A DNA stretch of 64,000 nucleotides from Apostichopus japonicus (GCF_037975245.1 NC_092574.1:7626213-7690212); one strand, 5' to 3'; shown: positions 54,901 to 64,000, numbered from the stretch's first letter. Notes: generated from the sequence alone by a model not told the origin. Numbers and translations are program-made.

Positions 54901-57900
54901 AGCATTATTTTATTCGTTAAAATATAACTATTTTTAAGTGAAAGGATTAAGAACCGTCCAATGTGGTACACAAGGTGTGAACTTAAAATTATTCCATGAA
55001 AATTTTTAAAATATTTTGCTAACATTACTATCTATAGTATTCAAGTGTGCCTGACCTTCACCAACACATTTAGCCAATTAAAATAATGAAAATTCCATGA
55101 CCTTTGAAGCATATCTTATTTCCTAGTCTAAATAATTCCTAACAAATCATGCATACAGGTAGTGTATTGGCTTGAGCAATAGGAAAAATTAATACACTTA
55201 CTCCACACACTTCCCAGCACAATTGAGTCTGTTACAAGAATGTGACCAAAAAATAAAGCAAATACTACTTACTATACAGTACTTTGTTAGGTTATACCTA
55301 TGTTCTAGTCAGACTTTATTGTTAGGCCTAGGCTAGCCTAGTAGGATGGTGACTTCGAAGTTCGGCCACTTAAGACTTAAAACACCCCAAAACTAAATCT
55401 TCTGGTATAAATCATTTGAAAATATACTTGATATGGTGGGAGAATTTTGTTATAGTACGATACACGGCCAAACTTTCTTTCCTGCAAACTGTTTTCACGT
55501 TGTTTTCCAAGAAGATTCTTCGTGATTGTGGAACTGGTATTTCTTGCTAGAGTATTGCGAAGTTCGGACACGCAACCCACAGTGTGGCGCTGGTAAAAAT
55601 TGGTGGCGCTGTTGCTCTTTCAGTAATTATAACAGACTTCATAGATCTTCGTCATTTTATTGACAAATATGTAAGTAATTTCTTGCACACGGGTCATTTT
55701 GGAGAGAAAATAACTGTAGCTTCGTACTTTTTGGTGAAATTTGGCTCTTCCTGTAGGTTTTCATGGTGAAAATCGTGTATTTCTTAGGGTGCCCGAACTT
55801 CGCAGTATGGCGAACTTCGCAATACTGACTATACAAGTAAAAAAAATTTGTTGTAATGTGCAAGGCTGCAACAACATTAAACAATATGTGATTTACGCAT
55901 TGATTGTGGTGTTATTGTATTATATTGTATTATATTGTTAATCTTAGCTGTAGGTGTTTTTTTTTTTTTTTTTTTTTCTGTTTTTCAATCTATGTTTATG
56001 GTGAACTACGATTAAGAATAATGAGTTGTAATTTTAATAAATGAGCCCTTCAGTACTGATAACCAGGATTTTAGTTATCTATTTTTTCTTTCTTTACAGT
56101 ACAGAAATGCAGGGTTGCACTACACCATTTCCCACAAAGGTAGTATGGCATAAAACAGGTGGAATTTTACATATAAATGCCAAAAAATGTGCTGTACAGA
56201 AAGGTTCAGTAAACTTTTGGAACATTGACACCTCATTCACTTACATGAGGAAACCTTTTCTCATAGATGTTGAATAAACAGTTGTAAGAAGATTAACATG
56301 TACAATTGGTTCTGAAACTAAATCAGTATTTATGAACTCCTCACACCTATGACCTCACCTTAAAAGAACAGAAACAAGTTGTTGAGGTTGAAGAGTTAGC
56401 AACTTAAAATTAGGAAAAAGTTTCATATTCAAGAAGAAATCAAATTTAAACTTTATGATAAAGAATGGGATGATTGCATGGGTAGGTGTGAAAAACCTCT
56501 CAGCTACCTCAAAGGGGAAAAGTGAAAGTAATACCCATCACCTCAGAGCTTATACCATCACAGACTTACACTCACTAAGTAGTACATGTAGCTTATTTGA
56601 TAGTGAAGTTGTACATCAGAGCAAAAGCGACAGAAGTTTAAAAGCATATATTACTACTCAATGTGGTGTAAGTATCAGCTGAACTGAGCCCCAAGCTGAA
56701 GTAATAATGACTTTAAAGCGGTAACGGCAGAACAAAACCGAAATGAATATATTCGGGACTCGTTCATTAGTGGGTTGTACTCGCAAATTATTAGACAGCG
56801 GTTACTAGAAAATAAGAAATTAGATTTGCAGACAATGTTCGACCAAGCTAGGTCACTTGAGGCGGCTCAAAAGAATTCAGAATCTTACAGCTGTGGTTCA
56901 ACAATAGGTGCAGAAAACTCATCTGTAAGTGCAGCTGCCCGCGTAAGCAAGCAATCACAAGAATCACTTCGGGGAGCTAGTTTCGGCGCTCCTGGCAAGT
57001 GTTATTTCTGTGGCTACAAAAGACATCCTCGTTCAGAATGCCCTGCACGAGATGAGGACTGTAACAATTGTGGCAAAAAGGGTCATTTTTGGAAAATGTG
57101 CCGGTCATCGCAAAATGCTAACTCCCAAAGGGCCTCTACAGCTTCAGCTTTGTTTGACAGACCAACAATTGCGTCAGCTGGGACATCCCTGACTAGATCA
57201 ATGATAGAAATTAAGGTTAACGGTAAAATCGCTAACTGTCTGGTTGATAGTGGAAGTACCGATAGCTTCATACATCCTGATCTTGTGGAGAAGCTCGGAT
57301 TGTCCGCGAAGCGAGCAGAATTGTCAGTTCGTATGGCAGCCACATCTTTTGAACAAAAGTCCTCTCAAAAGTGTGAAGTTTTAATCGAGCTAAATAGTCA
57401 GCAGTATCCAAAAACACAGCTATATATTATGTCGGATCTCTGCGCCGATGTCCTGTTAGGACTAGATTTCCAAATAAAGCATGAACGCGTCATCTTGGAG
57501 TACGGTGGCGCATTGCCTCCGTTGGTACTGTGTGCTTTTGCCGATGCTAAGCTGGACCAGCAGGGAAATGAACCTCTAGTCGCTATGGAGGTTGACCCTG
57601 TTAAACCTTTTGCTAATCTGGCAGCTGATTGTAAACCCATTGCAACAAAGTCTCGACGATACAGCGCGGATGATAGACATTTCATAAGTAGCGAAGTCCA
57701 ACGATTGCTAAAAGAAGGAATAATTGAGCCAAGTAACTCACCCTGGAGGGCCCAAGTGGTGGTAACGAAAAACGACAACCACAAGAAACGGCTGGTCATA
57801 GACTATTCGGAGACAATAAATCGCTATACGCTGCCAGACAGCTACCCACTGCCCCGCATTGATGACATTGTGAACAGTATCGCCCGGTACAAAGTTTTCA

Positions 57901-60589
57901 GTACATTCGATCTGCGCAGTGCTTACCACCAAATACCCTTACAGCCCGAGGATAGACTATATACTGCCTTTGAGGCTGATAGGGGCCTATACCAGTATAC
58001 TAGGCTCCCATTCGGGATAACAAATGGAGTTCCCTGTTTCCAGAGAGAAATTGATAATTTTATCAAGGAAGAGGGCCTCGAGGCAACGTTTGCCTATCTA
58101 GATGATGTAACAGTAGGAGGTGCGAATGAAGCCGAATTAGTACGAAACCAAGCGAAATTCCTGGATGCCGCTCGTCGAAAGAACATTACCTTTAACGAAA
58201 ACAAAAGCGTTATCGCGACTAAGCAACTGAGTATCCTAGGGTATGTAATTGAAGATGGAGAATTGCGACCTGACCCCGAGCGGCTCCGCCCTTTGCAGGA
58301 ACTGCCTATCCCCCAGAATTTGAAGGCCCTTCGACGTTGTATGGGAATGTTTGCTTATTACGCCCGCTGGATACCTAACTTTTCTTCCAAAGTTAAACCA
58401 CTGACTGAATCCCCCACATTTCCTTTGGGGGAGGAGGCTGTGAAAGCCTTTGATCGTCTGAAAGCAGACATTGAAAACTCTGTAGTAACGGCAATTGATG
58501 AAACTATTCCTTTCGAAGTGGAAACAGATGCCTCAGGAGTAGCTATAGCAGCGACACTAAATCAAGCTGGACGGCCAGTCGCCTTTTTCTCCCGTCCGTT
58601 GAATGGAGCTGAGAAGAATCACCCAGCAGTTGAGAAGGAAGCACTAGCTATCATTGAAGCAGTCCGCCATTGGTCATATTACCTAATCGGCAGGCGGTTT
58701 AAACTGACGACTGACCAAAAGTCTGTCAGTTATGTATTTGACATTCAGCACAAGGGCAAGATAAAGAATGAGAAAATGAGGCGTTGGAGAATAGAACTTT
58801 CGTGTTTCACGTTTGATATCGTCTATCGCCCAGGAAGTGAAAACATTCCACCCGACACATTGACTAGAGCATTCTGTTCGGCAATTAGCATAGAAGACAA
58901 TTTCGCTGAGCTTCACAATGCGTTGTGTCATCCAGGAGTTACTAGAATGTGGCACTTCATCAAATCGAAGAACCTTCCATTCGGGATAGAGGAAGTGAGG
59001 AAGATGACAGCAGCTTGTAAGGTCTGTGCAAAGCTCAAACCCAGATTTTACAAGCCTTGTAATTCACCCCTAGTTAAGGCTACTCAACCCTTTGAGAGGC
59101 TCAACATAGACTTTAAGGGACCACTGCCTAGCACCAATAGAAATATTTACTTTCTGACAGTAGTCGATGAGTTTTCAAGATTTCCGTTTATTTTCCCATG
59201 TTCCGATATGACATCGTCAACAGTTATTGCTTGCCTCTGTCAGGTTTTCTCCCTATTCGGAACCCCAGCATACATCCACTCTGACAGGGGGGCAGCATTC
59301 TTGAGTAAGGAACTTACTGAATTTCTTATGTTGAGGGGTGTGGCATGTAGTAGAACGACAAGCTATAACCCTCAAGGTAACGGTCAAACTGAGAGGTACA
59401 ATGGGATAGTTTGGAAAACAATAATGTTAGCCCTAGAAACAAGAGGACTACCTGCTAAGCACTGGCAGGAAGTCCTACCTGATGCCCTACACTCAGTTCG
59501 GTCCCTCGTGTGTACTACTACTAATCAAACACCACACGAGAGATTTTTTAAGTTCCACAGGAGATCCTCCTCTGGGGTCTCTGTCCCTTCCTGGCTTTGC
59601 TCGCCAGGTCCTGTGCTTGTTAAACGTCATGTTCGTGCTCATAAAACGGATCCACTAGTCGATGAGGCTGAGCTCATTCAGGCTAACCCCCAGTATGCTC
59701 ATGTCCGTTTTCAGGACGGCAGAGAATCGACAGTCTCACTCCGTCATCTAGCCCCTGTTGGTGTGGTAGAGAATAATGACCTCAGGGGGGGGCCTAAGGG
59801 TGGAAATGGAACTGAACTTTTAGTTAATAGTAGGGATTTGACTGAGGAAGCCCCAAGTGTTGATAAAAAAAGCTCTATCCCAGTGGGTTGTGAAGCTGAA
59901 GATAGTTTGGCTGCAAAAGAGACTTTAAGCATAAGGCGTTCAGCGAGGAAGGGTAAACCTCCTGATCGTTTGGACCTTTAACATACTTCTATGTCGAACG
60001 TTGTCAAGTGTTTTTCTGGTTTCTCTTTTAGATGGGGAGAATGTGGTGTTATTGTATTATATTGTATTATATTGTTAATCTTAGCTGTAGGTGTTTTTGA
60101 CCTTTACGGCCTTCCATGCATTATTCTGCCTTATACGTGTTATATACTTGGGTTCGTTTTGCTGGTTGTGTTTTGTTGTTTAAAACCTCATTAAAGGTGT
60201 AATCAAATGAATCAGTCGTCGTCATTATTACTTCATTGATGACATTTAAGAGGGATCGTAAAAGTTATAATGAAAAGTGTATGACCTAAAATAACTAATG
60301 ATTAATGAATAATGGTCTCACTCGTCTCTAATAGCCCGACACACAGGGCACCAACACCCAATGCTAAGGCAATATTAATGTTACAGGTCGGCGGACTCGC
60401 TCGAATCGTATTGGAGAGATTAAGTTTGTTCCTGCTCTTGAAACAGGTTTGTATGTCGCGTTTACATCTCACTTGCTCGAAATTATTTCCAGTCTTGAAA
60501 TACGAAATGAAAATTACCCTCCTTGTTGACGAGTTGAGACAAAATAAATACCTGTTGGACAAACAACGTCCAACCATGGAGGTCGCCAT
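42930..60589 (-). CDS. CLPB: Mitochondrial AAA+ disaggregase CLPB (SKD3), complete
   Basis: ATP-driven protein disaggregase of the mitochondrial intermembrane space. Exons: 60322-60589, 54728-54782, 53633-53719, 52863-52966, 51719-51847, 49298-49395, 48371-48485, 47512-47589, 46602-46864, 45822-45978, 44841-45034, 44199-44303 and 42930-43175. Phases match; 632 aa against 707 in human. Exon 1 gives a basic, acid-poor targeting sequence ([14 protein letters not shown]) and, before its donor, a hydrophobic segment [18 protein letters not shown] like the one human CLPB has before its ankyrins. Ankyrin repeats cover about 90-240 ([26 protein letters not shown]). The AAA+ core has Walker A GSSGIGKT (306-313), pore loop GYIG (about 355-358), Walker [12 protein letters not shown] (about 376-386) and sensor-2 GARSIKHE. 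The ATG sits in AAGATGGCG, a strong start context. The donor after 49298 is GTTGGT, which is unusual. Intron 1 holds the LTR element. Confidence 0.95.
43205..43567 (-). mobile_element. MITE-like dispersed repeat, copy 2
   Basis: Inverse-orientation partner of 34083-34440, with the same imperfect terminal inverted repeats. It lies in the last CLPB intron, 30 bp upstream (minus strand) of the last exon, so the final acceptor of CLPB sits next to the repeat. Confidence 0.8.
44304..48370. other. CLPB introns without recognised elements
   Basis: Apart from the exons listed for CLPB, I see only AT-rich sequence, short homopolymer runs (C-run near 44771) and a small TA tract near 46000. No bounded repeat or extra gene. 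Confidence 0.45.
49933..50203 (+). pseudogene. THAP-domain (C2CH zinc finger) fragment, frameshifted
   Basis: Plus-strand frames give the two halves of a THAP domain. The first half is [19 protein letters not shown], ending in KRKK at a stop near 50020. The second half, one base out of frame, is [18 protein letters not shown] then [11 protein letters not shown] and DDSRAQLKF. Together they show the CxxxxC and CxxH ligands and the Trp and Phe of the fold. A stop follows at 50201-50203, before a possible AVPTIF-like remnant. No start codon or upstream coding sequence is visible. It lies antisense in a CLPB intron and is probably debris of a THAP-containing transposase or gene. Function is unlikely. 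Confidence 0.7.
50204..51718. other. CLPB intron, nothing firm
   Basis: AT-rich. A minus-strand open frame at 50468-50716 has fair amino-acid composition but no homology that I recognise. It may be further debris of the element that left the THAP fragment. Confidence 0.35.
51848..54727. other. CLPB introns without recognised elements
   Basis: AT-rich introns around exons 52863-52966 and 53633-53719. Only homopolymer runs (G-run near 54308) are visible. Confidence 0.45.
55345..55830. repeat. Cluster of inverted GCGAAGTTCG motifs
   Basis: AGTATTGCGAAGTTCGGACAC at about 55552 recurs inverted twice near 55790-55827 (CCGAACTTCGCAGTAT and GCGAACTTCGCAATACT). A related word, CGAAGTTCGGCCAC, lies at about 55353. 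This resembles the ends of a decayed MITE within CLPB intron 1, left of the LTR element. Confidence 0.45.
55900..55904. other. Target-site duplication TTGAT (left)
   Basis: Five-base direct repeat matching 60236-60240, immediately before the TG that opens the 5' LTR. Confidence 0.85.
55905..55961 (+). repeat. 5' LTR remnant (first 57 bp)
   Basis: Identical to 60042-60098, beginning TGTGGTGTTATTGTATTATA. The match stops at a T-run. Confidence 0.9.
55962..56690 (+). other. Foreign segment inside the LTR element
   Basis: It begins with about 20 T residues and shows no similarity to the 3' LTR. Plus-strand open stretches include the one around 56092-56277 ([19 protein letters not shown] and later a stop), preceded by a good acceptor-like TTTCTTTCTTTACAG at about 56085-56099. 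Shorter ones lie near 56340-56410 ([15 protein letters not shown]) and 56420-56515 ([19 protein letters not shown]). I do not recognise any of these. A captured host transcript, an older insertion or a rearrangement are all possible. Confidence 0.45.
56775..59981 (+). CDS. Ty3/gypsy Gag-Pol polyprotein (gag start missing)
   Basis: One open frame of 1068 aa from the first ATG; the frame is open from about 56690, after a stop. Order of parts: the end of gag ([20 protein letters not shown]); two CCHC zinc knuckles at residues 76-89 and 96-109; an aspartic protease with [10 protein letters not shown] at 156-165; reverse transcriptase with YLDD at 441-444; RNase H with TDAS at 584-587; and an integrase. 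The integrase has its HHCC finger (H714, H719, C748, C751) and D779, D837 and E873 with D-57-D-35-E spacing. No env-like ORF follows. No frameshift or stop breaks pol, so the copy is young or under recent selection, although without gag start and 5' LTR it cannot be autonomous. Gag and pol are in one frame. Confidence 0.95.
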   Translation: MYSQIIRQRLLENKKLDLQTMFDQARSLEAAQKNSESYSCGSTIGAENSSVSAAARVSKQSQESLRGASFGAPGKCYFCGYKRHPRSECPARDEDCNNCGKKGHFWKMCRSSQNANSQRASTASALFDRPTIASAGTSLTRSMIEIKVNGKIANCLVDSGSTDSFIHPDLVEKLGLSAKRAELSVRMAATSFEQKSSQKCEVLIELNSQQYPKTQLYIMSDLCADVLLGLDFQIKHERVILEYGGALPPLVLCAFADAKLDQQGNEPLVAMEVDPVKPFANLAADCKPIATKSRRYSADDRHFISSEVQRLLKEGIIEPSNSPWRAQVVVTKNDNHKKRLVIDYSETINRYTLPDSYPLPRIDDIVNSIARYKVFSTFDLRSAYHQIPLQPEDRLYTAFEADRGLYQYTRLPFGITNGVPCFQREIDNFIKEEGLEATFAYLDDVTVGGANEAELVRNQAKFLDAARRKNITFNENKSVIATKQLSILGYVIEDGELRPDPERLRPLQELPIPQNLKALRRCMGMFAYYARWIPNFSSKVKPLTESPTFPLGEEAVKAFDRLKADIENSVVTAIDETIPFEVETDASGVAIAATLNQAGRPVAFFSRPLNGAEKNHPAVEKEALAIIEAVRHWSYYLIGRRFKLTTDQKSVSYVFDIQHKGKIKNEKMRRWRIELSCFTFDIVYRPGSENIPPDTLTRAFCSAISIEDNFAELHNALCHPGVTRMWHFIKSKNLPFGIEEVRKMTAACKVCAKLKPRFYKPCNSPLVKATQPFERLNIDFKGPLPSTNRNIYFLTVVDEFSRFPFIFPCSDMTSSTVIACLCQVFSLFGTPAYIHSDRGAAFLSKELTEFLMLRGVACSRTTSYNPQGNGQTERYNGIVWKTIMLALETRGLPAKHWQEVLPDALHSVRSLVCTTTNQTPHERFFKFHRRSSSGVSVPSWLCSPGPVLVKRHVRAHKTDPLVDEAELIQANPQYAHVRFQDGRESTVSLRHLAPVGVVENNDLRGGPKGGNGTELLVNSRDLTEEAPSVDKKSSIPVGCEAEDSLAAKETLSIRRSARKGKPPDRLDL
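60031..60041 (+). other. Polypurine tract
   Basis: GATGGGGAGAA directly abuts the TG of the 3' LTR and is the expected primer for plus-strand DNA synthesis. Confidence 0.85.
60042..60235 (+). repeat. 3' LTR, 194 bp
   Basis: Starts TGTGGTG and ends TTACTTCA. It contains an ATTAAA poly(A) signal at about 60190-60195 and is followed by TTGAT. Confidence 0.9.
60236..60240. other. Target-site duplication TTGAT (right)
   Basis: Matches 55900-55904 and fixes the right border of the LTR element. Confidence 0.85.
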
Positions 60590-60797
60590 CTTGATTGCGA
60601 AATATAGTTTTGTTGATAAATTAAACATGGAAAGCCAAAAGTTCAAAGAAGTACATTGTGCTTCAACTGCAAGTTGTTATGATTATGGGACGGTGCAGCC
60701 CATTTTGAACTGGTAGAGGGGGAGGGGATGAGGGGCAGGGGAAGAGATTTGAGACCAAGATGTCTTGAAAACTTTTGTGTTACTATTACGGGGATTT

Positions 60798-61150
60798 AGC
60801 AGTGGCGTAGGAAGGTACTTTTGAGTGGGGGGGGGGCTGAAGACTGATGACCGGCCTGGGGGAGGGGTCTAAGGGGAGGGGGTGGCATTTTTTTGCATTT
60901 CCAGGTGGCCTCAGATGCAATTTGGTGCAATGTAGCACACTTCAACACCCACTCCATTTTGTAAAAACGTTTGCATTTTCACCTGGCCTTAGATGCAATT
61001 TGGTGCTCCAAATGAGATTTTTTTCTCGTTTGGAAATGAAAAAGGGGTTTTCTGACTTGCGAAGCGGGGAGCCGGAATGATACTTCCGCCCCTCCATATT
61101 TTTCACTGGGGGGGGCTGGCTCCCCCCAGCCCCCCGGTTCCTACGCCCTT
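60798..61150. mobile_element. hAT-like MITE with 8-bp target-site duplication
   Basis: 353 bp flanked by GGGGATTT at 60790-60797 and 61151-61158. The ends are inverted around GGCGTAGGAA (left AGCAGTGGCGTAGGAA, right inverse AAGGGCGTAGGAACC). An 8-bp duplication is the hAT signature. The right 80 bp are shared with 16665-16744. It lies 208 bp upstream of the CLPB start codon, between divergent CLPB and GNPDA. Confidence 0.82.
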
Positions 61151-61158
61151 GGGGATTT

Positions 61159-62281
61159 GTTTTTGAGGCAAACTTTTAGGCTGGGCACCCAAACGATCCC
61201 CATGCAGCTTCTTGGTGCCTGTTCCTTCTCCTGCATGAAAAAATGATATGTAAATAGTGTATTGATTTATGTGTGTAACTAATAAAGACGATCGAAATAG
61301 TCGAATTTGAGATAAAAATCGAAGTTTGGGCGCAAAGTCGATTTTTTTAATAGAAAATAGTTGAAATTTGAAGATAGAAAGTTGAATTCATAAATTGTAT
61401 AATTTTCAAAAGCGAAGTACAATTTCGAAATGGCAATATATAGAGAAGCGAAAATTTCGAGAAGATGGCATGCAGATTGCGATAATTAGATTCGAAATGT
61501 TGGAGTAATTGTCGAAACTACACACTTCAGCTCTGTGGTGATACCCCCCTTTACCCTAACGGTTTTCTGCCCACGTACTTTTGCATACACTCTCTTGAGT
61601 AGCAAATCCGGGTCATAATTATCCATATTGATTGCTAACTTCCAATTTATTACGTAATTGGCACATGGTTTGATATTTTGTTGTTTTAAAAGAGGAGTAC
61701 CTACCAAGTTCGGTGCGGTTTGGCATATGTTGTGGTCAGGTGATGCAGTAACCACAATCCTGCAGGTATTCTGTGCCCCTTTCCATACCAGAGGTAACAC
61801 GAACAGCTCAAAATACGCCGATCAACGGTCGCGTTGTCCTTGTTCATTGTTTTTCGTGAAGTATTCCATTCAAACACGGCGCGAACTTCATATGCATATT
61901 ACTGTATTACTATTACTAGTATTAAGAATGGCCTAGGCTAAGCCTAAACTTACAATAAGCCTAAGCCCGTTAGTATTATGATAAAATAACATTATAGTGA
62001 TTATACTGTAGTTAAAGGCTAACCTTGTAAACATTCATGAAGGAACTTGATTGAAGATAAATTTTGACATTTATGTTTAGACTGTAATAATATAGTGTAA
62101 CTGCAAGTGAATACTCACTGAGACTGGAGCTAGATCAACAGTACCTCCATGCACTCAGCTATTAATGGTAGTAGTTATTACTGTAACATTCCCTATCTAT
62201 CTTCTTTCCATTTCTCCAGGACAGATATTCGCACCCAGTTGACTGCAAGGTTAATCCTGCTATTGTTTTGAAAACAGAAAG
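61159..62281. other. CLPB-GNPDA intergenic remainder
   Basis: AT-rich, with repeated words such as TCGAAATTT and AATTTGAAG near 61280-61500. It presumably contains the GNPDA promoter and 5' UTR. No TATA box or other motif that I would stand behind. Confidence 0.4.
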
Positions 62282-63206
62282 ATGCGGCTTGTGATATTGG
62301 AAGAGTATGATAAGGCCAGTGAGTGGGCAGCCAAATATGTCCGCAACAGAATTTTAGAATTTAAACCTGGACCTGAAAAATTCTTCACTCTTGGATTACC
62401 AACAGGTGAAGTTCTATGGATAGTTAGCTTATGTTTAAGTAACTTGACCCTTTAGTGACCTTGCTTTTGGTATTCTGATCTCTATTGCCACAAATGTGAC
62501 CAACAGTACTCCTCTCTTTTTCTTTTTTTTTGGAGGCGAAGGGGGGGGGGGGGCGGGGGATCAGATTGTGCTCTAGCTTGTGAAAAGTTACCTCCACTTG
62601 AGAAGTTTTTTTGACTGATATTCTAAACCACTTATTACTATTAAAAGGTAATTACGAACAGTCATATACTAAGTTACAGTACTAGTCTCTGAGAAATCTA
62701 AACAAAAATATATGATCATGTCCCATGCATTGATATCTCAACAAAATGATTTTTTAGCTAACTTGGTTGTGAAATCCTTCACTGAGCAAACTAACTAGTC
62801 TCCACAACAATATATATACTTATCATCTTACTTGTGTCTGACTGTCATAGACTTGCTTAATCAACAATTAAACAATACTGTTTACAATGAACTTTCTGTT
62901 CCCATTTCCAAATCTTTCAAGGAAGTACACCACTGGGTATGTACAAGAAGCTGATAGAATTCCACAAATCCGGCAAGCTTTCGTTCAAGTATGTAAAAAC
63001 CTTCAACATGGACGAATATGTCGGCTTAGCTAAGGACCACCCAGAGAGTTACCATAACTACATGTGGGAAAATTTCTTCAAGCACATAGACATTGACCCA
63101 AAGAACGTCCACATCCCTGATGGGAATGCCGAGGATCTGGACGAGGAATGCAGGAAGTATGAAGAGGAAATAACCAAAGCGGGTGGCGTCGAACTATTTG
63201 TGGGAG
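62282..63206 (+). CDS. GNPDA1: Glucosamine-6-phosphate isomerase (GNPDA1/2 type), first two exons
   Basis: Converts glucosamine-6-phosphate to fructose-6-phosphate plus ammonia in the cytosol. Exon 62282-62405 encodes MRLVILEEYDKASEWAAKYV to LGLPTG. Exon 62922-63206 continues STPLGMYKKLIEF, SFKYVKTFNMDEYVGL and ends VELFVGG at a GTAGGT donor. The 136 residues align without gaps to the human N-terminus; Asp72 of the FNMDEYV motif is the catalytic base in the family. The next expected exon (IGPDGHIAFNEPGSS) is not found up to 64000, so the gene continues beyond the window. Choice between GNPDA1 and GNPDA2 is not possible from this part; invertebrates often have one gene. Confidence 0.93.
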
Positions 63207-64000
63207 GTAGGTTGATGGAAAGAAATTATGTACAGCTAAATGTGATTGAGCCGTTTGTTGGAATTAACTGTGATAAGATTCCATACCCATCAATGAACAG
63301 TATCATTAACAGCCAATGGCTACACTGAATCTGTTGTGCACAGTGAAAAAGGGTTTTGCTGCGTTTATTGTAGTGGTGAGACATGTGCGTAGTAGCGTGC
63401 AGCTTACCCTATAGGTGCATTAAACTCCTTTTCTACCTCTCGCACCTTGCTTGACTATTCCTTCCATTGTTAGAGAAAATATGGGGGTTCGGGGGGGGGG
63501 GGGAGAGTGGGGAACAAATGTCAGATGACTTCGCAATGTGATTTACTGCAACTATTCAAAAACAGCTGCATCGTGAGGATGCTAAACCCGCTGTGTGTTG
63601 GTTTCCTAGCTACTAACACAAAGTCCACCGTTGCATTCTGTGTGGCCAGACAGGTCAAATACAAACAATGAGGTATTAATTGCCATTTAAAAAAGACAAT
63701 GGGGGGGGAGGGGGAAATGATCATGTTTATATTTGAAATGCTGGTTTCTCATTTATAGGTAGGTAAAAATTGCCATCTCAAAAAACACAAAACAAAAGGG
63801 AAATGATCAGGTTTATTTGATACTGGTTCCTCTGGCTTTATAGGCAGAAGAAATAGCATTCATGAACTAATGCTTATCCCTGTACATGTTACTAATTATG
63901 AAGTCTTATCTATAGTGATGTCAATGTTTGGAGCTTACGGCATAACTCTGGGTAATGACAGTCTTAACAGCAGTTGAGTTTACCGTTACTCTTTCCAACA
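63207..64000 (+). other. GNPDA intron 2 (partial)
   Basis: Intronic, with G-runs near 63490 and 63700. No further exon seen. Confidence 0.6.

Larger units (their letters stand above)
55905..60235 (+). mobile_element. Ty3/gypsy LTR retrotransposon with aberrant 5' end
   Basis: Bounded by TTGAT duplications. The 3' LTR is 60042-60235 (194 bp, TG...CA) and is preceded by the polypurine tract GATGGGGAGAA (60031-60041). The first 57 bases of the LTR recur identically at 55905-55961, where the 5' LTR should be. From 55962 the sequence becomes a poly-T run and then unrelated DNA up to about 56690, so the rest of the 5' LTR, the primer-binding site and the start of gag are missing. From about 56690 the element resumes with gag-like sequence and an uninterrupted pol. 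It lies antisense to CLPB in intron 1. Confidence 0.9.

Noticed and set aside
55377-55580. Candidate first exon of CLPB
   Set aside because: No ATG in frame, and the better first exon with targeting sequence, hydrophobic segment and matching phase is 60322-60589.

Overview
This window is nuclear DNA of an animal: AT-rich, with spliced genes, GT-AG introns of roughly 0.1-4 kb, many microsatellites and minisatellites, and several classes of transposable element. The conserved proteins are close to their vertebrate counterparts. The repeats (a Ty3/gypsy element with an intact polyprotein, a foldback-like element, hAT-like and TTAA-flanked MITEs, a tRNA-headed SINE) suggest a marine invertebrate deuterostome. 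An echinoderm such as a sea cucumber is my best guess; this is inference, not shown by any single sequence.

Layout. (1) 142-13917, minus strand: a finely spliced, mostly disordered protein I cannot name. Sixteen coding exons join in frame for 780 residues, and the 3' end lies beyond the left edge. (2) 13918-21008: intergenic, with a palindromic repeat carrying an NRF1-like site, a 5'-truncated LINE with target-site duplication, a G/C-homopolymer-rich dispersed repeat and TA-rich microsatellites. (3) 21009-35254, minus strand: a complete UBE3A (E6AP) ubiquitin ligase, 11 coding exons, 867 aa, with an AZUL zinc finger at the N-terminus and a HECT domain at the C-terminus. (4) 37382-42121, plus strand: complete RFC3, 8 exons, 356 aa, the same length as in human. 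(5) 42930-60589, minus strand: complete CLPB/SKD3 mitochondrial disaggregase, 13 exons, 632 aa, convergent with RFC3. Its first intron holds an antisense LTR retrotransposon. (6) 62282-63206, plus strand: the first two exons of glucosamine-6-phosphate isomerase (GNPDA), running off the right edge and divergent from CLPB.

The genes are housekeeping genes of unrelated pathways (protein ubiquitination, DNA replication clamp loading, mitochondrial protein disaggregation, amino-sugar metabolism). I see no operon-like or cluster logic. The exon models were built by hand from reading frame, intron phase and splice sites. All four named genes join with consistent phases and no internal stop.

The most unusual signals are in UBE3A. 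At two separate exons the 3' end of the exon together with its 5' splice site has been tandemly duplicated into the following intron. In one case the three nearest copies are exactly 63 bp apart and keep an open frame, so use of a downstream copy would add 21, 42 or 63 residues inside the HECT domain. Other notable items are a foldback-like element nested in a minisatellite, an LTR element with intact target-site duplication whose 5' LTR changes after 57 bp into unrelated sequence, a broken THAP-domain fragment in a CLPB intron, and a TTAA-flanked MITE lying 34 bp from a splice acceptor.
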